From Pseudomonas frederiksbergensis (GTDB taxonomy: Bacteria; Pseudomonadota; Gammaproteobacteria; Pseudomonadales; Pseudomonadaceae), in assembly GCF_001952935.1 (NCBI RefSeq), contig NZ_CP018319.1, positions 4,236,001-4,300,000 on the forward strand: DNA of 64,000 bases, in the 5' to 3' direction. Each line of letters begins with the position of its first letter. Within the stretch, counting starts at the first letter, position 1. The notes below the pieces were generated by a model. It was not told the DNA's origin and searched no databases. It saw only the letters and a program-made list of their open reading frames with translations. Positions 52,748 to 62,568 of the stretch are shown here, in pieces. The translations under genes were made by a program, and so were the position numbers.

Positions 52748-53653
52748 TCAGTGCTGAACTTCATCCAACATGCGTTGTACGCCTTGTTCCCAAGACGGCA
52801 TTTTTAATTGAAAAGCGTGTTCGAGTTTGCCAAGTGCCAGTCGCGAGTTACGCGGGCGTGGAGCCGGCAGCGGATAAGCTTCAGTGGCGATTGCACCGAG
52901 CTGATCCGAAGATACTTTGAGCGTGACCCCGTTCTGTTCGGCATGTTGCAGTACATAGCGGGCAAAGCCGTGCCAGGACGTTTCACCCGCCGCGGCCAAG
53001 TGATAAGTTCCGGCCAGATCCGCCGAGTCTTTCGTGCGCAACACCTGGCATAGCATCAACGCCGTCACGTCGGCAATCAGCTCTGCGCCGGTCGGTGCGC
53101 CAAACTGGTCGGCGACCACGTTTAGCGAGTCGCGCTCGGTCGCCAAACGCAACATGGTCTTGGCGAAGTTATGACCGCGAGCGGCATAAACCCAACTGGT
53201 GCGCAATATCAAAGCCTTGGCCCCGTTCGCACGGATCGCGTCTTCGCCAGCTAGCTTGCTGCGGCCGTATGAAGACAACGGGCCGGTGGGCGCGTCGGTT
53301 TCCCAGCGCTGCTCACCGCTGCCGTCGAACACATAGTCCGTGGAGTAATGCACCAGCCAGGCACCCAGCGCCGAAGCCTCGCGGGCCAGTACACCTGGGG
53401 CTTCGCTGTTGATCAGTGCTGCCAGCGCCTCCTCGGACTCCGCCTTGTCTACAGCAGTATAGGCAGCTGCGTTGACGATGACGTCAGGGGCCAGCTTGCG
53501 AACAGTCGCGGCCAACCCGTCAAGATCGGCGAGATCGCCACACAAGCCTTCGCCGCCCGAGCGATCCAGCGCAATCACTTCGCCCAAAGGCGCTAGCGAT
53601 CGCTGCAACTCCCAACCCACCTGACCGTTTTTACCCAACAGCAAGATCTTCAC
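52748..53653 (-). CDS. rfbD: dTDP-4-dehydrorhamnose reductase (second copy)
   Basis: This 301-residue protein starts at the GTG at 53653, which overlaps the rfbB stop (GTGA). It has KILLLGKNGQVGWELQRSL, VNAAAYTAVDKAE, HYSTDYVFDGSGE and YGRSKLAGED. It is the same enzyme as the copy at 36205 but has diverged over much of its length, so this is not a recent duplication. It completes dTDP-L-rhamnose together with rfbA, rfbB and rfbC in the same operon. Confidence 0.95.
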   Translation of the reverse strand: MKILLLGKNGQVGWELQRSLAPLGEVIALDRSGGEGLCGDLADLDGLAATVRKLAPDVIVNAAAYTAVDKAESEEALAALINSEAPGVLAREASALGAWLVHYSTDYVFDGSGEQRWETDAPTGPLSSYGRSKLAGEDAIRANGAKALILRTSWVYAARGHNFAKTMLRLATERDSLNVVADQFGAPTGAELIADVTALMLCQVLRTKDSADLAGTYHLAAAGETSWHGFARYVLQHAEQNGVTLKVSSDQLGAIATEAYPLPAPRPRNSRLALGKLEHAFQLKMPSWEQGVQRMLDEVQH

Positions 53654-54750
53654 GCAGGAGTAACCTCGTACTGTTGTTGAACCCAGTCGCGATAGCTGCC
53701 GTCCATGACGCCAGTCACCCATTCTTGATTGGCCAGGTACCACTGCACGGTTTTACGAATACCGGTATCGAAGGTTTCCGCAGGCTTCCAACCCAGTTCG
53801 CGCTCAATCTTGCGAGCATCGATTGCATAACGACGGTCATGGCCTGGGCGATCAGTGACGTAACTGATCAGCTCAGCGTACTGCTGAACAGGTACCCCCG
53901 TCACCGTATTGATTACACCGCGCGAATCGGCCGGGGCCAGCTCATCGAGCAAGGCACAAACTGTATGGACGATGTCGATGTTAGCCTTTTCGTTCCAGCC
54001 ACCAATGTTGTAAGTCTCGCCCAGGGTGCCGGCTTCCAGTACACGACGAATCCCTGAGCAGTGATCCTCGACATACAGCCAGTCGCGGATCTGCTGGCCA
54101 TCGCCATAGACAGGCAACGCCTTGCCGGCGAGCGCGTTGACGATCATCAGCGGAATCAGCTTTTCCGGAAAGTGAAACGGGCCGTAGTTGTTCGAGCAAT
54201 TGGTGGTCAGCACCGGCATGCCGTAGGTGTGATGGTAAGAACGCACCAGGTGATCACTGGCTGCCTTGCTCGCGGAGTACGGACTGTTCGGCGCGTAAGG
54301 CGTCGTCTCGGTAAAGGCCGGGTCATTGGCGCTCAGCGTTCCGTAGACCTCGTCAGTGGACACATGCAGGAAGCGAAACGCTGCCTTGTCAGTATCATCC
54401 AGGCCATTCCAATACGCGCGGGCCGCTTCCAGCAAACGGAACGTGCCCATTACGTTGGTCTCAACGAACGCTTCCGGCCCTGTAATGGAACGGTCCACAT
54501 GGGACTCCGCAGCAAAATGCAAAACGGCGCGCGGCTTGTACTCGGCAAACAGTTGCCCTAGCAACGCCGCATCGCCAATGTCTCCCTGCACAAAAAGATG
54601 CTGCTCATTGCCCTCCAGCGCCTGCAGATTCGCCAGATTCCCGGCGTACGTCAGCGCATCAAGGTTCAAAACAGGCTCGTCATTGCGAGCACACCATTGC
54701 AGAACGAAATTGGAGCCGATGAAACCGGCTCCGCCTGTTACTAGGATCAT
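53650..54750 (-). CDS. rfbB: dTDP-glucose 4,6-dehydratase (second copy)
   Basis: This 366-residue extended SDR has TGGAGFIGSNFVLQ, HVSTDEVYGTL, YSASKAASDHL and NNYGPFHFPEKLIPL. It is the first gene of the complete leftward rhamnose operon. Relative to the copy at 35132 it is eight residues longer, with extra residues in the loop near ADSRGVINTVTG. The intergenic region upstream carries the promoter, not identified. Confidence 0.96.
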   Translation of the reverse strand: MILVTGGAGFIGSNFVLQWCARNDEPVLNLDALTYAGNLANLQALEGNEQHLFVQGDIGDAALLGQLFAEYKPRAVLHFAAESHVDRSITGPEAFVETNVMGTFRLLEAARAYWNGLDDTDKAAFRFLHVSTDEVYGTLSANDPAFTETTPYAPNSPYSASKAASDHLVRSYHHTYGMPVLTTNCSNNYGPFHFPEKLIPLMIVNALAGKALPVYGDGQQIRDWLYVEDHCSGIRRVLEAGTLGETYNIGGWNEKANIDIVHTVCALLDELAPADSRGVINTVTGVPVQQYAELISYVTDRPGHDRRYAIDARKIERELGWKPAETFDTGIRKTVQWYLANQEWVTGVMDGSYRDWVQQQYEVTPA

Positions 54751-55249
54751 TGGGGGGTCTCTGAGGGAATAGGGTTCTGCACATCGGGGCTGCGACCAAT
54801 TATGTAATGTCCAGTAGGCATTTATATTGATCCTGAATGCCCCGGATTATCGCTTCATACTCAGCGATTCGAAAGGGCTGAGGTCAAAAACTTGCCCACA
54901 TTATTGAGTACACAGTGGTTAGGGAAGTCCCGGACGCAACCGCCGCGATTAGCGCCTAACGAATCGCGGCGCTCACTGATTTTTTTGACATCGCCTTGGG
55001 TTCAACAACATAGTCAGTACGCTAGGCACCTTATGCAAGCGAGGATCTCCGAAGTCGCATATGGCAACGTTTTTCTTAGCCTTATAGAGTTGTCTCCATG
55101 TCAAACGCTAAGAAAGGTGCTTGTCAGAGGAGCTTTTAGGAATATTTATAATTCGACTTACACATGAACAAATTATTGAAATAGGTTGGCGAAACTGTAG
55201 ACTATATGATACATGCATTTTCTGGCTGATGATCAATAGCAGGTGTGGA
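54751..55249. other. Divergent intergenic region at the boundary to A/T-rich DNA
   Basis: These 499 bases hold no supportable gene. A perfect 9-base stem GCCGCGATT / AATCGCGGC (54942-54950 with 54962-54970) is followed 8 bases later by a run of seven Ts. After about 55,040 the base composition changes to A/T-rich. A GAGGAG at 55127-55132 is not followed by a usable start codon and may be the relic of a lost reading frame. Confidence 0.4.
54942..54987 (+). terminator. Hairpin with downstream T-tract (possible terminator)
   Basis: A 9-base stem with an 11-base loop is followed by CGCTCACTGATTTTTTT. The T-tract is eight bases away from the stem, so it is only a weak candidate. No gene on the plus strand ends here. 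Confidence 0.3.
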
Positions 55250-55981
55250 ATGAAAGAGTTATTTACCTTCGGCCCGCGCAGGGTCCATAAAATCAAAGGT
55301 AATTATATATATAACTACAGTAATATAGATTCAGCTTCAACGAAGCTAAAGTTTAGAGGGGAGAATAATGTAGTAGTCGTTGCTGACGGGGCGGAAATTA
55401 AAAATTCGATTTTTGACTTTCGAGCTAGTAATGCGGTTATATATATAGGGACATCCTTTCTAAGGGCCTATATATTACTCGGGCACGGTGTATCAATTAG
55501 CATTGGAAAAGGAAGCACCTTCACAAATACTTGTAATATTACTGCGGCGGAAGGTCATGATATCTGTATAGGTGAAGATTGCATGATCGCTGAAGAAGTC
55601 TATATTACAAATACAGATGGTCACCCCGTGTTTGATAAGTCTGGTCATCGAATCAACTCAGGGAAAAGCATATATATCGGAGACCATGTGTGGATTGGCC
55701 GGGGGGCTGAGATACTTAAAGGGGTAAAAGTCCACTCGGGGAGCATTGTTGGAGCAAAGACTGTAGTGACGAAAGATATTCCGTCAAACAGCGTGAGTGT
55801 TGGAAACCCTAATCGGATACTTCGAAACGATGTGAGCTTCGGAAGATACACCGTAGTGACCCTGCCGGAGGAACGGTACCAGGAAATAGAGCCGCCCAAA
55901 ATGTATGCAGAAAACTGCCTAGGTGATGCGGCTCTCTTGCAACAGCTTGAGCAGCTTAAGATGAAAATTCTAGCCAGCTGA
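55250..55981 (+). CDS. Hexapeptide-repeat (LbH) acyltransferase
   Basis: This 243-residue protein starts at the ATG at 55250 (MKELFTFGPRRVHKIKG); a longer frame to 55121 lacks family-like sequence. A left-handed beta-helix is evident from repeated I/V-G-x-x-x units (VYIGTSFL.., ISIGKGSTF, ICIGEDCMIAEEVYI, IYIGDHVWIGRGAEILKGVKV, SIVGAKTVVTKDIPSNSVSVGNPNR). TNTDGHPV supplies the catalytic His of the CatB/NodL/WbbJ type. It probably O-acetylates a sugar of the local polysaccharide. The A/T-rich coding bias contrasts with the genes to its left. It is convergent with ugd, with a terminator between. Confidence 0.85.
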   Translation: MKELFTFGPRRVHKIKGNYIYNYSNIDSASTKLKFRGENNVVVVADGAEIKNSIFDFRASNAVIYIGTSFLRAYILLGHGVSISIGKGSTFTNTCNITAAEGHDICIGEDCMIAEEVYITNTDGHPVFDKSGHRINSGKSIYIGDHVWIGRGAEILKGVKVHSGSIVGAKTVVTKDIPSNSVSVGNPNRILRNDVSFGRYTVVTLPEERYQEIEPPKMYAENCLGDAALLQQLEQLKMKILAS

Positions 55982-56007
55982 TTCAGGTGTTAAAAGATTA
56001 AGGCGCT

Positions 56008-56045
56008 AGGCAACAGTATATAGAGTAATGTTGCCTGGCTTTTTG
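56008..56045. terminator. Terminator between the acyltransferase gene and ugd
   Basis: Stem AGGCAACA / TGTTGCCT (56008-56015 with 56029-56036) is followed by GGCTTTTTG on the plus strand. It serves the acyltransferase and may act on convergent ugd too. Confidence 0.75.
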
Positions 56046-56051
56046 CAATGA

Positions 56052-57218
56052 CTAGTCTCGTCCAAACAAATCTCTGGTGTAAACCTTTTCTATGCAGTCG
56101 CTTAGTTCTTCAGACATTCTATTAGCAACTACTATGTCGGATTTGGCCTTGAATTCCTCCAGGCAAGTGATAACTTTTGAGTTGAAGAAGAGACCTTCAG
56201 TCAGTACGGGTTCATACACAATTACTTCAATTCCCTTTGCCTTCAACCGTTTCATAATCCCTTGAATAGAAGACGTTCTAAAGTTGTCCGAGTTGTGTTT
56301 CATTATTAATCTATAGATGCCGACTATCTTCGGAGCCTTAGAAATTATGGATTCTGCAATAAAGTCCTTTCGAACTGTGTTGGAGTCCACGATAGCCTTG
56401 ATAAGGATACTAGGGACTTCAGCATAATTTGCCAGTAATTGTTTGGTGTCTTTTGGAAGGCAGTAGCCACCATATCCAAATGAAGGATTGTGGTAGTGAT
56501 TTCCTATGCGTGGGTCCAAGCCAACGCCATCAATTATTTGTCGGGAGTCAAGGTTGTGAACTTCCGCATAAGTGTCCAGTTCGTTGAAGTAAGCCACACG
56601 CATCGCTAGGAAGGTATTCGAGAATAGTTTGATAGCTTCCGCTTCAGTTGACTCCGTGAAAAGTAACGAGATCTCAGATTTTGCAGCGCCATTAGAAAGT
56701 AGGCCAGCGAAACGCTCAGCACGTTCAGAGCGTTCGCCTACGATTATTCTGGACGGATGTAAGTTATCGTGGAGCGCACGACCTTCTCTAAGGAATTCAG
56801 GTGAAAATATTATATTATCAACCTGAAACTTTGTACGCATTTTCGCAGTAAAGCCTACCGGGACGGTCGATTTAATTATTATCGTCGCATCGGGGTTGAT
56901 TGAAATAATATCAGCGATTACCGACTCAACCGAGTCAGTATTGAAATAGTTTGTTATTGGGTCGTAATCTGTAGGGGTTGCAATTACGATGTAACTAGCT
57001 CCGTTATATGCATGATGTTTGTCTAATGTCGCGCAAAGATTAAGATTTTTATTTCTAAGATAATCTTCAAGCTCCGAATCGACGATAGGGGATATGCCGT
57101 TGTTGATTTTTTCAACTTTGTCGTCGCTAATATCAAGTGCTACGACTTCATTATGTTGAGATAATAATACCGCAATGGAAAGTCCAACATAGCCAGTACC
57201 AGCAACAGCAATTTTCAT
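56052..57218 (-). CDS. ugd: UDP-glucose 6-dehydrogenase
   Basis: This 388-residue enzyme is of the short E. coli/Klebsiella Ugd type. It has VAGTGYVGLSIAVLLSQHN (NAD-binding), FSPEFLREGRALHDNL, and FGYGGYCLPKDTKQLL with the catalytic Cys. It oxidises UDP-glucose to UDP-glucuronate, a precursor for acidic polysaccharides and aminoarabinose. The A/T-rich codon use differs from core Pseudomonas genes, suggesting acquisition with the surrounding block. It sits 56 bases downstream of the SGNH-protein gene on the same strand. Confidence 0.95.
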   Translation of the reverse strand: MKIAVAGTGYVGLSIAVLLSQHNEVVALDISDDKVEKINNGISPIVDSELEDYLRNKNLNLCATLDKHHAYNGASYIVIATPTDYDPITNYFNTDSVESVIADIISINPDATIIIKSTVPVGFTAKMRTKFQVDNIIFSPEFLREGRALHDNLHPSRIIVGERSERAERFAGLLSNGAAKSEISLLFTESTEAEAIKLFSNTFLAMRVAYFNELDTYAEVHNLDSRQIIDGVGLDPRIGNHYHNPSFGYGGYCLPKDTKQLLANYAEVPSILIKAIVDSNTVRKDFIAESIISKAPKIVGIYRLIMKHNSDNFRTSSIQGIMKRLKAKGIEVIVYEPVLTEGLFFNSKVITCLEEFKAKSDIVVANRMSEELSDCIEKVYTRDLFGRD

Positions 57219-57274
57219 GCGACGGTTTCCTACGCATCTAAGTTATTTAGTTAAAATACCGTGAAATGCGTCTA

Positions 57275-58621
57275 CTAATTTTTAGACGCTGATTCAAGCA
57301 TGGTCAGCATTAACTCATAATAGAAATGATTTTCACAACGGGATCTAAGTGAGTCTTCAAATTTTCTAGTTAGCAATAGTCTTTTTTCATCACTGAAAAG
57401 TTTGAGCTTGGATATCATCGATTCCTTCAGATTACCCTCGATCTTGGGAGGGCTTATTATAAATCGGGAGTTGGTTTGAAATAAAACATGCGTTGGTTTC
57501 TCGAACTCAAGTAAGTCTAAGTCGAGCGCAGCCGCAGAATGTACATAGATCAGTCGGCCGAAATAGGGTACCAACCACGGGATCAGATTTACAGAAAAAG
57601 AATCCCCAAAGCAGATACATGTCGAGCTCGGATATTTTGGCGCGGTGTATTGATAAATCCGGATTCTTCCATGATTATGAATTTCATTGTCAAACACTAG
57701 GTGGCGATTTATCGCGGAAAAATCTGCTGTAGCGACAGCAAACTTTTTAGGTGGGCTTAACTTGCCGCCCAAGTCGCCAGCTCGTCTAAGCATTGCATAT
57801 GGTGGAAGTTGTTCACAAGGGTCAGTGTTTAACTCAAGACCTTTTAAGGCGAGTAATGCTGTAACATACGCGCCATAATCGCTCCAGTGAGTGTCGCCTT
57901 TCCAGTATGTTTGCTCTTTGTCCTGTGCTAGTTCGTCGCGCGGCCACAAGATCTGATTTTGATTCTTGAACAAAGCTAGGAACTGGTCAACAGTGTTTTT
58001 CTCGCCCCGTTGAACGGGATAGTGCTCAGGAACGCAGAATTCCTTGGCCGGGGCCAAAACGAAGCTGTACTTAAACGCTCTAGCCTTACTGAGGTCTCTA
58101 ACTGAATTAAAGTACTGATCCCAAAGCCCTAACTCCTCATCCGTTAATAAGCGCTTACCTGAAAATTGCTCCATGCTTCGATTGGTATCGTTCCCCAAGA
58201 AAAGCCAACCGTCTGAGCCTTCCTCAACCTTGAGTGTCACGACAACATCAATTGACGCGCCCCAAACTATCACGTCGTCGAATTTGAAACCTATTCTAAA
58301 TTTTCCTCTTTCGATATTTAGTTTGAAGTTAAACCCGCATCTGGGTGAGGTTGCGTCGGGCATCCCGAGGCTTTCAAAGCGGCGGGCCACATCCATGCGT
58401 TTTTCTGTTAACTTGAACTCAAATGTATTATCGCCATGCTGTAGTACGACAGATGCTACGGTGCAGCCGGGCTGCGGAACAACCCAGCCGCGGACCTTAA
58501 CGCTTTTTTCTGCCGACGAGTCTAAGGATCCAGGCTTGGGATCATCCAAATACCAATGTTTCAAGAGTGCACTATTGATAACGCCAGGGGCCTGCGAAAC
58601 CACTATGGTTGTCATTGGCAT
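57275..58621 (-). CDS. AlgX/AlgJ-like SGNH-domain protein (putative polysaccharide O-acetyltransferase)
   Basis: In this 448-residue protein, residues of about 20-130 form a beta-rich domain (KVRGWVVPQPGCTVASVVLQ ... CGFNFKLNIERGKFRIGF) of the GW...GF type found in glycosyltransferases. Residues of about 135-400 match the AlgX/AlgJ fold: DGWLFLGNDTN, KGDTHWSDYGAY (Asp-x-His pair near 243) and CFGDSFSVNLIPWLVPYF (catalytic Ser near 341). In AlgJ/AlgX these residues hydrolyse or transfer acetyl groups on alginate. No signal peptide is visible, which is unusual because AlgX and AlgJ act in the periplasm. The start at 58621 overlaps the upstream glycosyltransferase; 58615 is an alternative. Confidence 0.8.
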   Translation of the reverse strand: MPMTTIVVSQAPGVINSALLKHWYLDDPKPGSLDSSAEKSVKVRGWVVPQPGCTVASVVLQHGDNTFEFKLTEKRMDVARRFESLGMPDATSPRCGFNFKLNIERGKFRIGFKFDDVIVWGASIDVVVTLKVEEGSDGWLFLGNDTNRSMEQFSGKRLLTDEELGLWDQYFNSVRDLSKARAFKYSFVLAPAKEFCVPEHYPVQRGEKNTVDQFLALFKNQNQILWPRDELAQDKEQTYWKGDTHWSDYGAYVTALLALKGLELNTDPCEQLPPYAMLRRAGDLGGKLSPPKKFAVATADFSAINRHLVFDNEIHNHGRIRIYQYTAPKYPSSTCICFGDSFSVNLIPWLVPYFGRLIYVHSAAALDLDLLEFEKPTHVLFQTNSRFIISPPKIEGNLKESMISKLKLFSDEKRLLLTRKFEDSLRSRCENHFYYELMLTMLESASKN

Positions 58622-61600
58622 GGATCAGCCCCCGCTTTGAAAGTAGTGCTCGCAGGGCTGACTAGGCGTGACTTATCTGCATAGCTTCGTTCAAGTTGTG
58701 ATGAAACCACTAAGTCGAAAGCCGCAAGCCAAGGACGCGTGATGATGTTGATTTCTGCACGACGCATGCATTCTGCAAGAGCCTCTTCACGGATTGTCAT
58801 CTGAAGGGCCTCATCTGACAACAATTTTTCTATAGCGTGTATCCAGTTTTCTATAGAGTTTTCGGCCAATAATCCAGTCCTATTATTTTCAATGGACAAG
58901 GCATAGGGGCCAACGTTGCTGTATACCGCGGGTACCCCTGCAAACCCGTAATCAAGGGCTTTGATATCGGATTTAGCAGAGTTAAATAAGGTGTCCTCCA
59001 GTGGAGCTAATGCGATAGTGACCTGGCAGCAGACAGATCTAAACCATAGTACGAATTCGGGGTAGGTCCGAATTTCGACTGGAACTACCAGTTCCCGAGC
59101 GTATGGTAGCGCAACCCCTCCACCGATCTGAATTATCTCCGTGTCAGGATTTCTGCGGACAATCTCCTCTATTGCCGGAATAATAATGGCAAGATCTGTC
59201 GCATGGGACTTAGTGCCCATATACAAAATGCGCTGACGCTTTCCTCCCAAGCCGTTTTCTTCGTGGACGCGATTTAAGTACGCGAGGGCTATGGGCTCTT
59301 GCCATAGCGATCGGTTATGCGAATTTGGAATCACGAGGATATTGGAGTTAAATTGTTTTAGATTTTCGGAGAGAGTCTCGGTAGAAGTTGTTACCAATGC
59401 AGCGTTTCCTGCCAGTTTTTTAATGGCCTTCTTTTGAGCTGTGTCAATTGAATGGTCGCCGTGGCTGACGGGCAGGTTCCAAAGCATGTCGTCAATTTCG
59501 TAGATGTAGGGAATATGGGCTTCTTTGAGTTTAGTTATCACACCATCAGCATGTTTGGCCGGGATTGCGTCGCGCTGGATTATCAAGGCATCCAGCTTTT
59601 CCGCACCACCAGCGAGTATCCATGCTGTATCGACCTGTCGGATGTCGACTTTATTGAGACAGTTCTCCAGTTCCCGGAGAGGCTGAAGTACCCTTATGTA
59701 TGCTGTCGCAGGATGGGTTTGCTTGCCTTTGATAAGCAGACCTATCCGAGCACCCATTGTCGCCGTTTCATGCAACAGATTCTGATAAATGAGCCTGTAC
59801 TCGGCCGCCATCGTTGAGGTGTTATTCCATACGCCTTCGGTGGCTTGCCATTTTCTCAATGCTATTGCCCGCTGAGTAAAACCGGATCTGTTGGTTACCT
59901 CTTTTATAATTTCGTCGTAGATTTCACGGGCAGTGCTGTTAGGGGAGATTAGCCAGCCAGCATTTGACTCGCGAATACGGTCACCGACAGCTCCCACATC
60001 GATACCGAAAACAGGAATACCACATGCCCACATCTCTGTAAGTGTATGGCAGTAAGTTTCCGGCCAGATGGATAATACCATACCGACTGTAGGAGCTATT
60101 TGCTTGACTTTATCTTTAAACTCGGCTCTTTCATATTGGCCGTGGTGCACGCCAACTTTACTCAAGATACCAGCCACGTTCCCAAGGAAATTAAATTCGA
60201 GTAGCCCTTCCTCATCCAGCTCTGAAATCTCCTTGATAAGGTGGGCACCCTTTGAACGAGATATATTTCCTGGTACCAACACCTTAATTTTGCCTGGTTG
60301 AACCAAATCACTGGGCTGCTCGAAGCCTTCAAAGTCACGCCCATGAGGGATAACCACGAACTTCTCAGTAGTTTCAGGGAATGAATTTAAGAATATTTCT
60401 CTCGCTGAAGGAGCCGTGCTAATGATTACGTCACAATAGCTAAAGAACTTAGAGAACATTTCCCGCCAGCGATGAATGAATGCGTCTTTTAGCGGAGGGA
60501 GCTGATGTGGCTCCCATAGGCCAATTTGACAGGTGCCGGATCCCTTTGTACAACTTCCACCGCAGTATTTAAGACTTTCATCCAGCAAATTCAATGAGGG
60601 GCAGACAGCGTAAAAATCGTGGGACGAGTAAATGACTGGAAGGTTGATAGATTTTGCGGCCTCTGCAAGTCCCATTCCGTGCCATGCGATATGCCTGATA
60701 TGCACCATATCAATGGAGTAGCGATATAAAATGTCTAGCGCAACACGATCATATTCCTCTGATACATGTGTTGTTGGCTCGATGGGCTTTGTAAGAGTAT
60801 GCGTCTCTTGTACAAATAGTACGTTACCGATCAGCTGGGACAGCGTGATCACCTTCGAGTCACAGCGAAGCAGAAAGCACTCATATCGACCGACCATAGA
60901 GCGCATTAAGTCTAGGTTCGTTTGGGGGGTGCCCCCGGTCTGAGTCGAGATAACATATAGGATCCGCGGCCTAGCATTATCTCTATTTTTAGTGGCGATT
61001 CCGGTTCGGGCTTTATGTCGAACATATGTGAACTCCACATCGCGGAACCTTTTGGTTAGGTGCTTATAATCAGGGTAGTCCAATCCTAACTGAGCGGCTC
61101 CGGATGCCATAAGCTTGACCTTCTCTCCCTGGAAACTTTGAGATCGCTTATGATATACGTATGCTTTGTTGCAAACGAGATTCTTCCACCCTTGCCTAAG
61201 TGCTCGCATGCAAAAATCATTTTCCTCACCGTATCCGCGTGGAAATTTTTTCTCATCAAATAAGCCAAGAGTCTCCATTGCTGCCCTGCGAATAAACATG
61301 CAGAAGCCATTACCGGTAGGCACTTGTAGCGATCTGCCGTCAGCTGAATTTGTGATGATTCTGGCATATGAAGAAGTATCTAAATGCGGTGGGATAGGAT
61401 TGAATACGCCGATCTCAGGTGCAGAAAACGCCCCCGCGTTATCCGACATTGCTGTAACCGTAGCAACCAAGGCTTGGGAATATGCAGCGTAGCGCAGATT
61501 ATCTAGCCAGCGGTTTGTAACGACAGTATCGCTGTTGAGTAGAACTACATCGTCGGCCTGACAGGCTTTAATCGCTTTATTGATGGTGCAGGTATAACCG

Positions 61601-62439
61601 AGATTGCTAGCGTTTCTGATAATTACGAATTGATCATTGTGCTCATATTTTGAAAGCAGTGCTCCAATCCTGGAGTCCGTGCTACAGTCGTCGATGAGCA
61701 ATATCTTTACATCTATTGACGTGTGATCAATCAGTGATGAAATGCACTCACTTACAGCATCATATGCGTTGTATATTGGTACGATGACCGTGGTGTAGCG
61801 TATTAGCCCGCTTCTAAGCTCATCCAAATAGCGAGTGCTATTAGTCGCGGCTGAAGCTGCCTCGCCGGGGAAACTTTTTGGACTCTTTGACAGTGATTTT
61901 TCGTTATTTTTGAATCTTACATCGAAGTCAGTGCCATTGTTGAACAAACCGCTCGGCCAATTTATTTGAAAACCTGCTTTCGCACCTTGAATATTTTTTG
62001 AAATTAAATCTTTGCGAGGTTCGGAACTCTGAATATCTAGAAAATGAATGCCGTCAACAAATATACTTAGTTCAACCGGTGTGTTCGGCTCTTTTTCATT
62101 GATTGCCCAGCCAGAAAGTCCTGTTTCATCAAGGCGATCGAAATATCCTCTCATGACACGCTTTTGTCTTTTTTCTGGCTCCGTTTGAGTCTTTTGTTTC
62201 GGACTACTAGAAGTGAAAACGGCAGGTGGCGAGGTAGCTGAATGGGACTCTATACTATTAATTTCTAGTGCTTCACCCAGATACTGTTGGGTCAGCGAAA
62301 TATTAAATTCGATTGCGGATGTCAGTTCGGGTAACTCAATCAAAGCCTGCTTGTATTTTTCAAGGGCGATAGAATATTTTTTCTCTCTCAGGGCAGCATT
62401 ACCTTCCCTAAGTGCTGTACCGCTTGATTTGTTTTCCAT
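58612..62439 (-). CDS. Multidomain glycosyltransferase (TPR - GW/GF domain - GT2 - GT4 - GT4-like), 1,275 aa
   Basis: This is a very large cytoplasmic protein. Residues of about 1-60 are a TPR-like hairpin (ALREGNAALREKKYSIALEKYKQALIELP). About 100-195 is a beta domain (LSGWAINEKEPNTPVELSIFVDG ... GAKAGFQINWP). About 215-450 is a GT2 domain (TVIVPIYNAYDAVSECISSL, DDCSTDS, LLNSDTVVTNRWLDNL). About 500-880 is a GT4 domain with a Cys cluster (HDFYAVCPSLNLL, GGSCTKGSGTC) and EX7E in PETYCHTLTEMW. About 890-1255 is a third GT-like domain (YEIDDMLWNLP, YMGTKSHATDLAI). Three activities could build one repeat unit. It overlaps the SGNH gene by a few bases and is A/T-rich. Confidence 0.85.
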   Translation of the reverse strand: MENKSSGTALREGNAALREKKYSIALEKYKQALIELPELTSAIEFNISLTQQYLGEALEINSIESHSATSPPAVFTSSSPKQKTQTEPEKRQKRVMRGYFDRLDETGLSGWAINEKEPNTPVELSIFVDGIHFLDIQSSEPRKDLISKNIQGAKAGFQINWPSGLFNNGTDFDVRFKNNEKSLSKSPKSFPGEAASAATNSTRYLDELRSGLIRYTTVIVPIYNAYDAVSECISSLIDHTSIDVKILLIDDCSTDSRIGALLSKYEHNDQFVIIRNASNLGYTCTINKAIKACQADDVVLLNSDTVVTNRWLDNLRYAAYSQALVATVTAMSDNAGAFSAPEIGVFNPIPPHLDTSSYARIITNSADGRSLQVPTGNGFCMFIRRAAMETLGLFDEKKFPRGYGEENDFCMRALRQGWKNLVCNKAYVYHKRSQSFQGEKVKLMASGAAQLGLDYPDYKHLTKRFRDVEFTYVRHKARTGIATKNRDNARPRILYVISTQTGGTPQTNLDLMRSMVGRYECFLLRCDSKVITLSQLIGNVLFVQETHTLTKPIEPTTHVSEEYDRVALDILYRYSIDMVHIRHIAWHGMGLAEAAKSINLPVIYSSHDFYAVCPSLNLLDESLKYCGGSCTKGSGTCQIGLWEPHQLPPLKDAFIHRWREMFSKFFSYCDVIISTAPSAREIFLNSFPETTEKFVVIPHGRDFEGFEQPSDLVQPGKIKVLVPGNISRSKGAHLIKEISELDEEGLLEFNFLGNVAGILSKVGVHHGQYERAEFKDKVKQIAPTVGMVLSIWPETYCHTLTEMWACGIPVFGIDVGAVGDRIRESNAGWLISPNSTAREIYDEIIKEVTNRSGFTQRAIALRKWQATEGVWNNTSTMAAEYRLIYQNLLHETATMGARIGLLIKGKQTHPATAYIRVLQPLRELENCLNKVDIRQVDTAWILAGGAEKLDALIIQRDAIPAKHADGVITKLKEAHIPYIYEIDDMLWNLPVSHGDHSIDTAQKKAIKKLAGNAALVTTSTETLSENLKQFNSNILVIPNSHNRSLWQEPIALAYLNRVHEENGLGGKRQRILYMGTKSHATDLAIIIPAIEEIVRRNPDTEIIQIGGGVALPYARELVVPVEIRTYPEFVLWFRSVCCQVTIALAPLEDTLFNSAKSDIKALDYGFAGVPAVYSNVGPYALSIENNRTGLLAENSIENWIHAIEKLLSDEALQMTIREEALAECMRRAEINIITRPWLAAFDLVVSSQLERSYADKSRLVSPASTTFKAGADPCQ

Positions 62440-62568
62440 GGTTCACGCCCCTCATCTTGAAACTGGCAAAAATTTATGGCTCGTCAATACACACTCGGAC
62501 GCCCTACGAGTAACGTGTAGCTAACTGCCTGGTTAGGCGAGGATTTAGTTGCACGTTCATTTTTTAGA

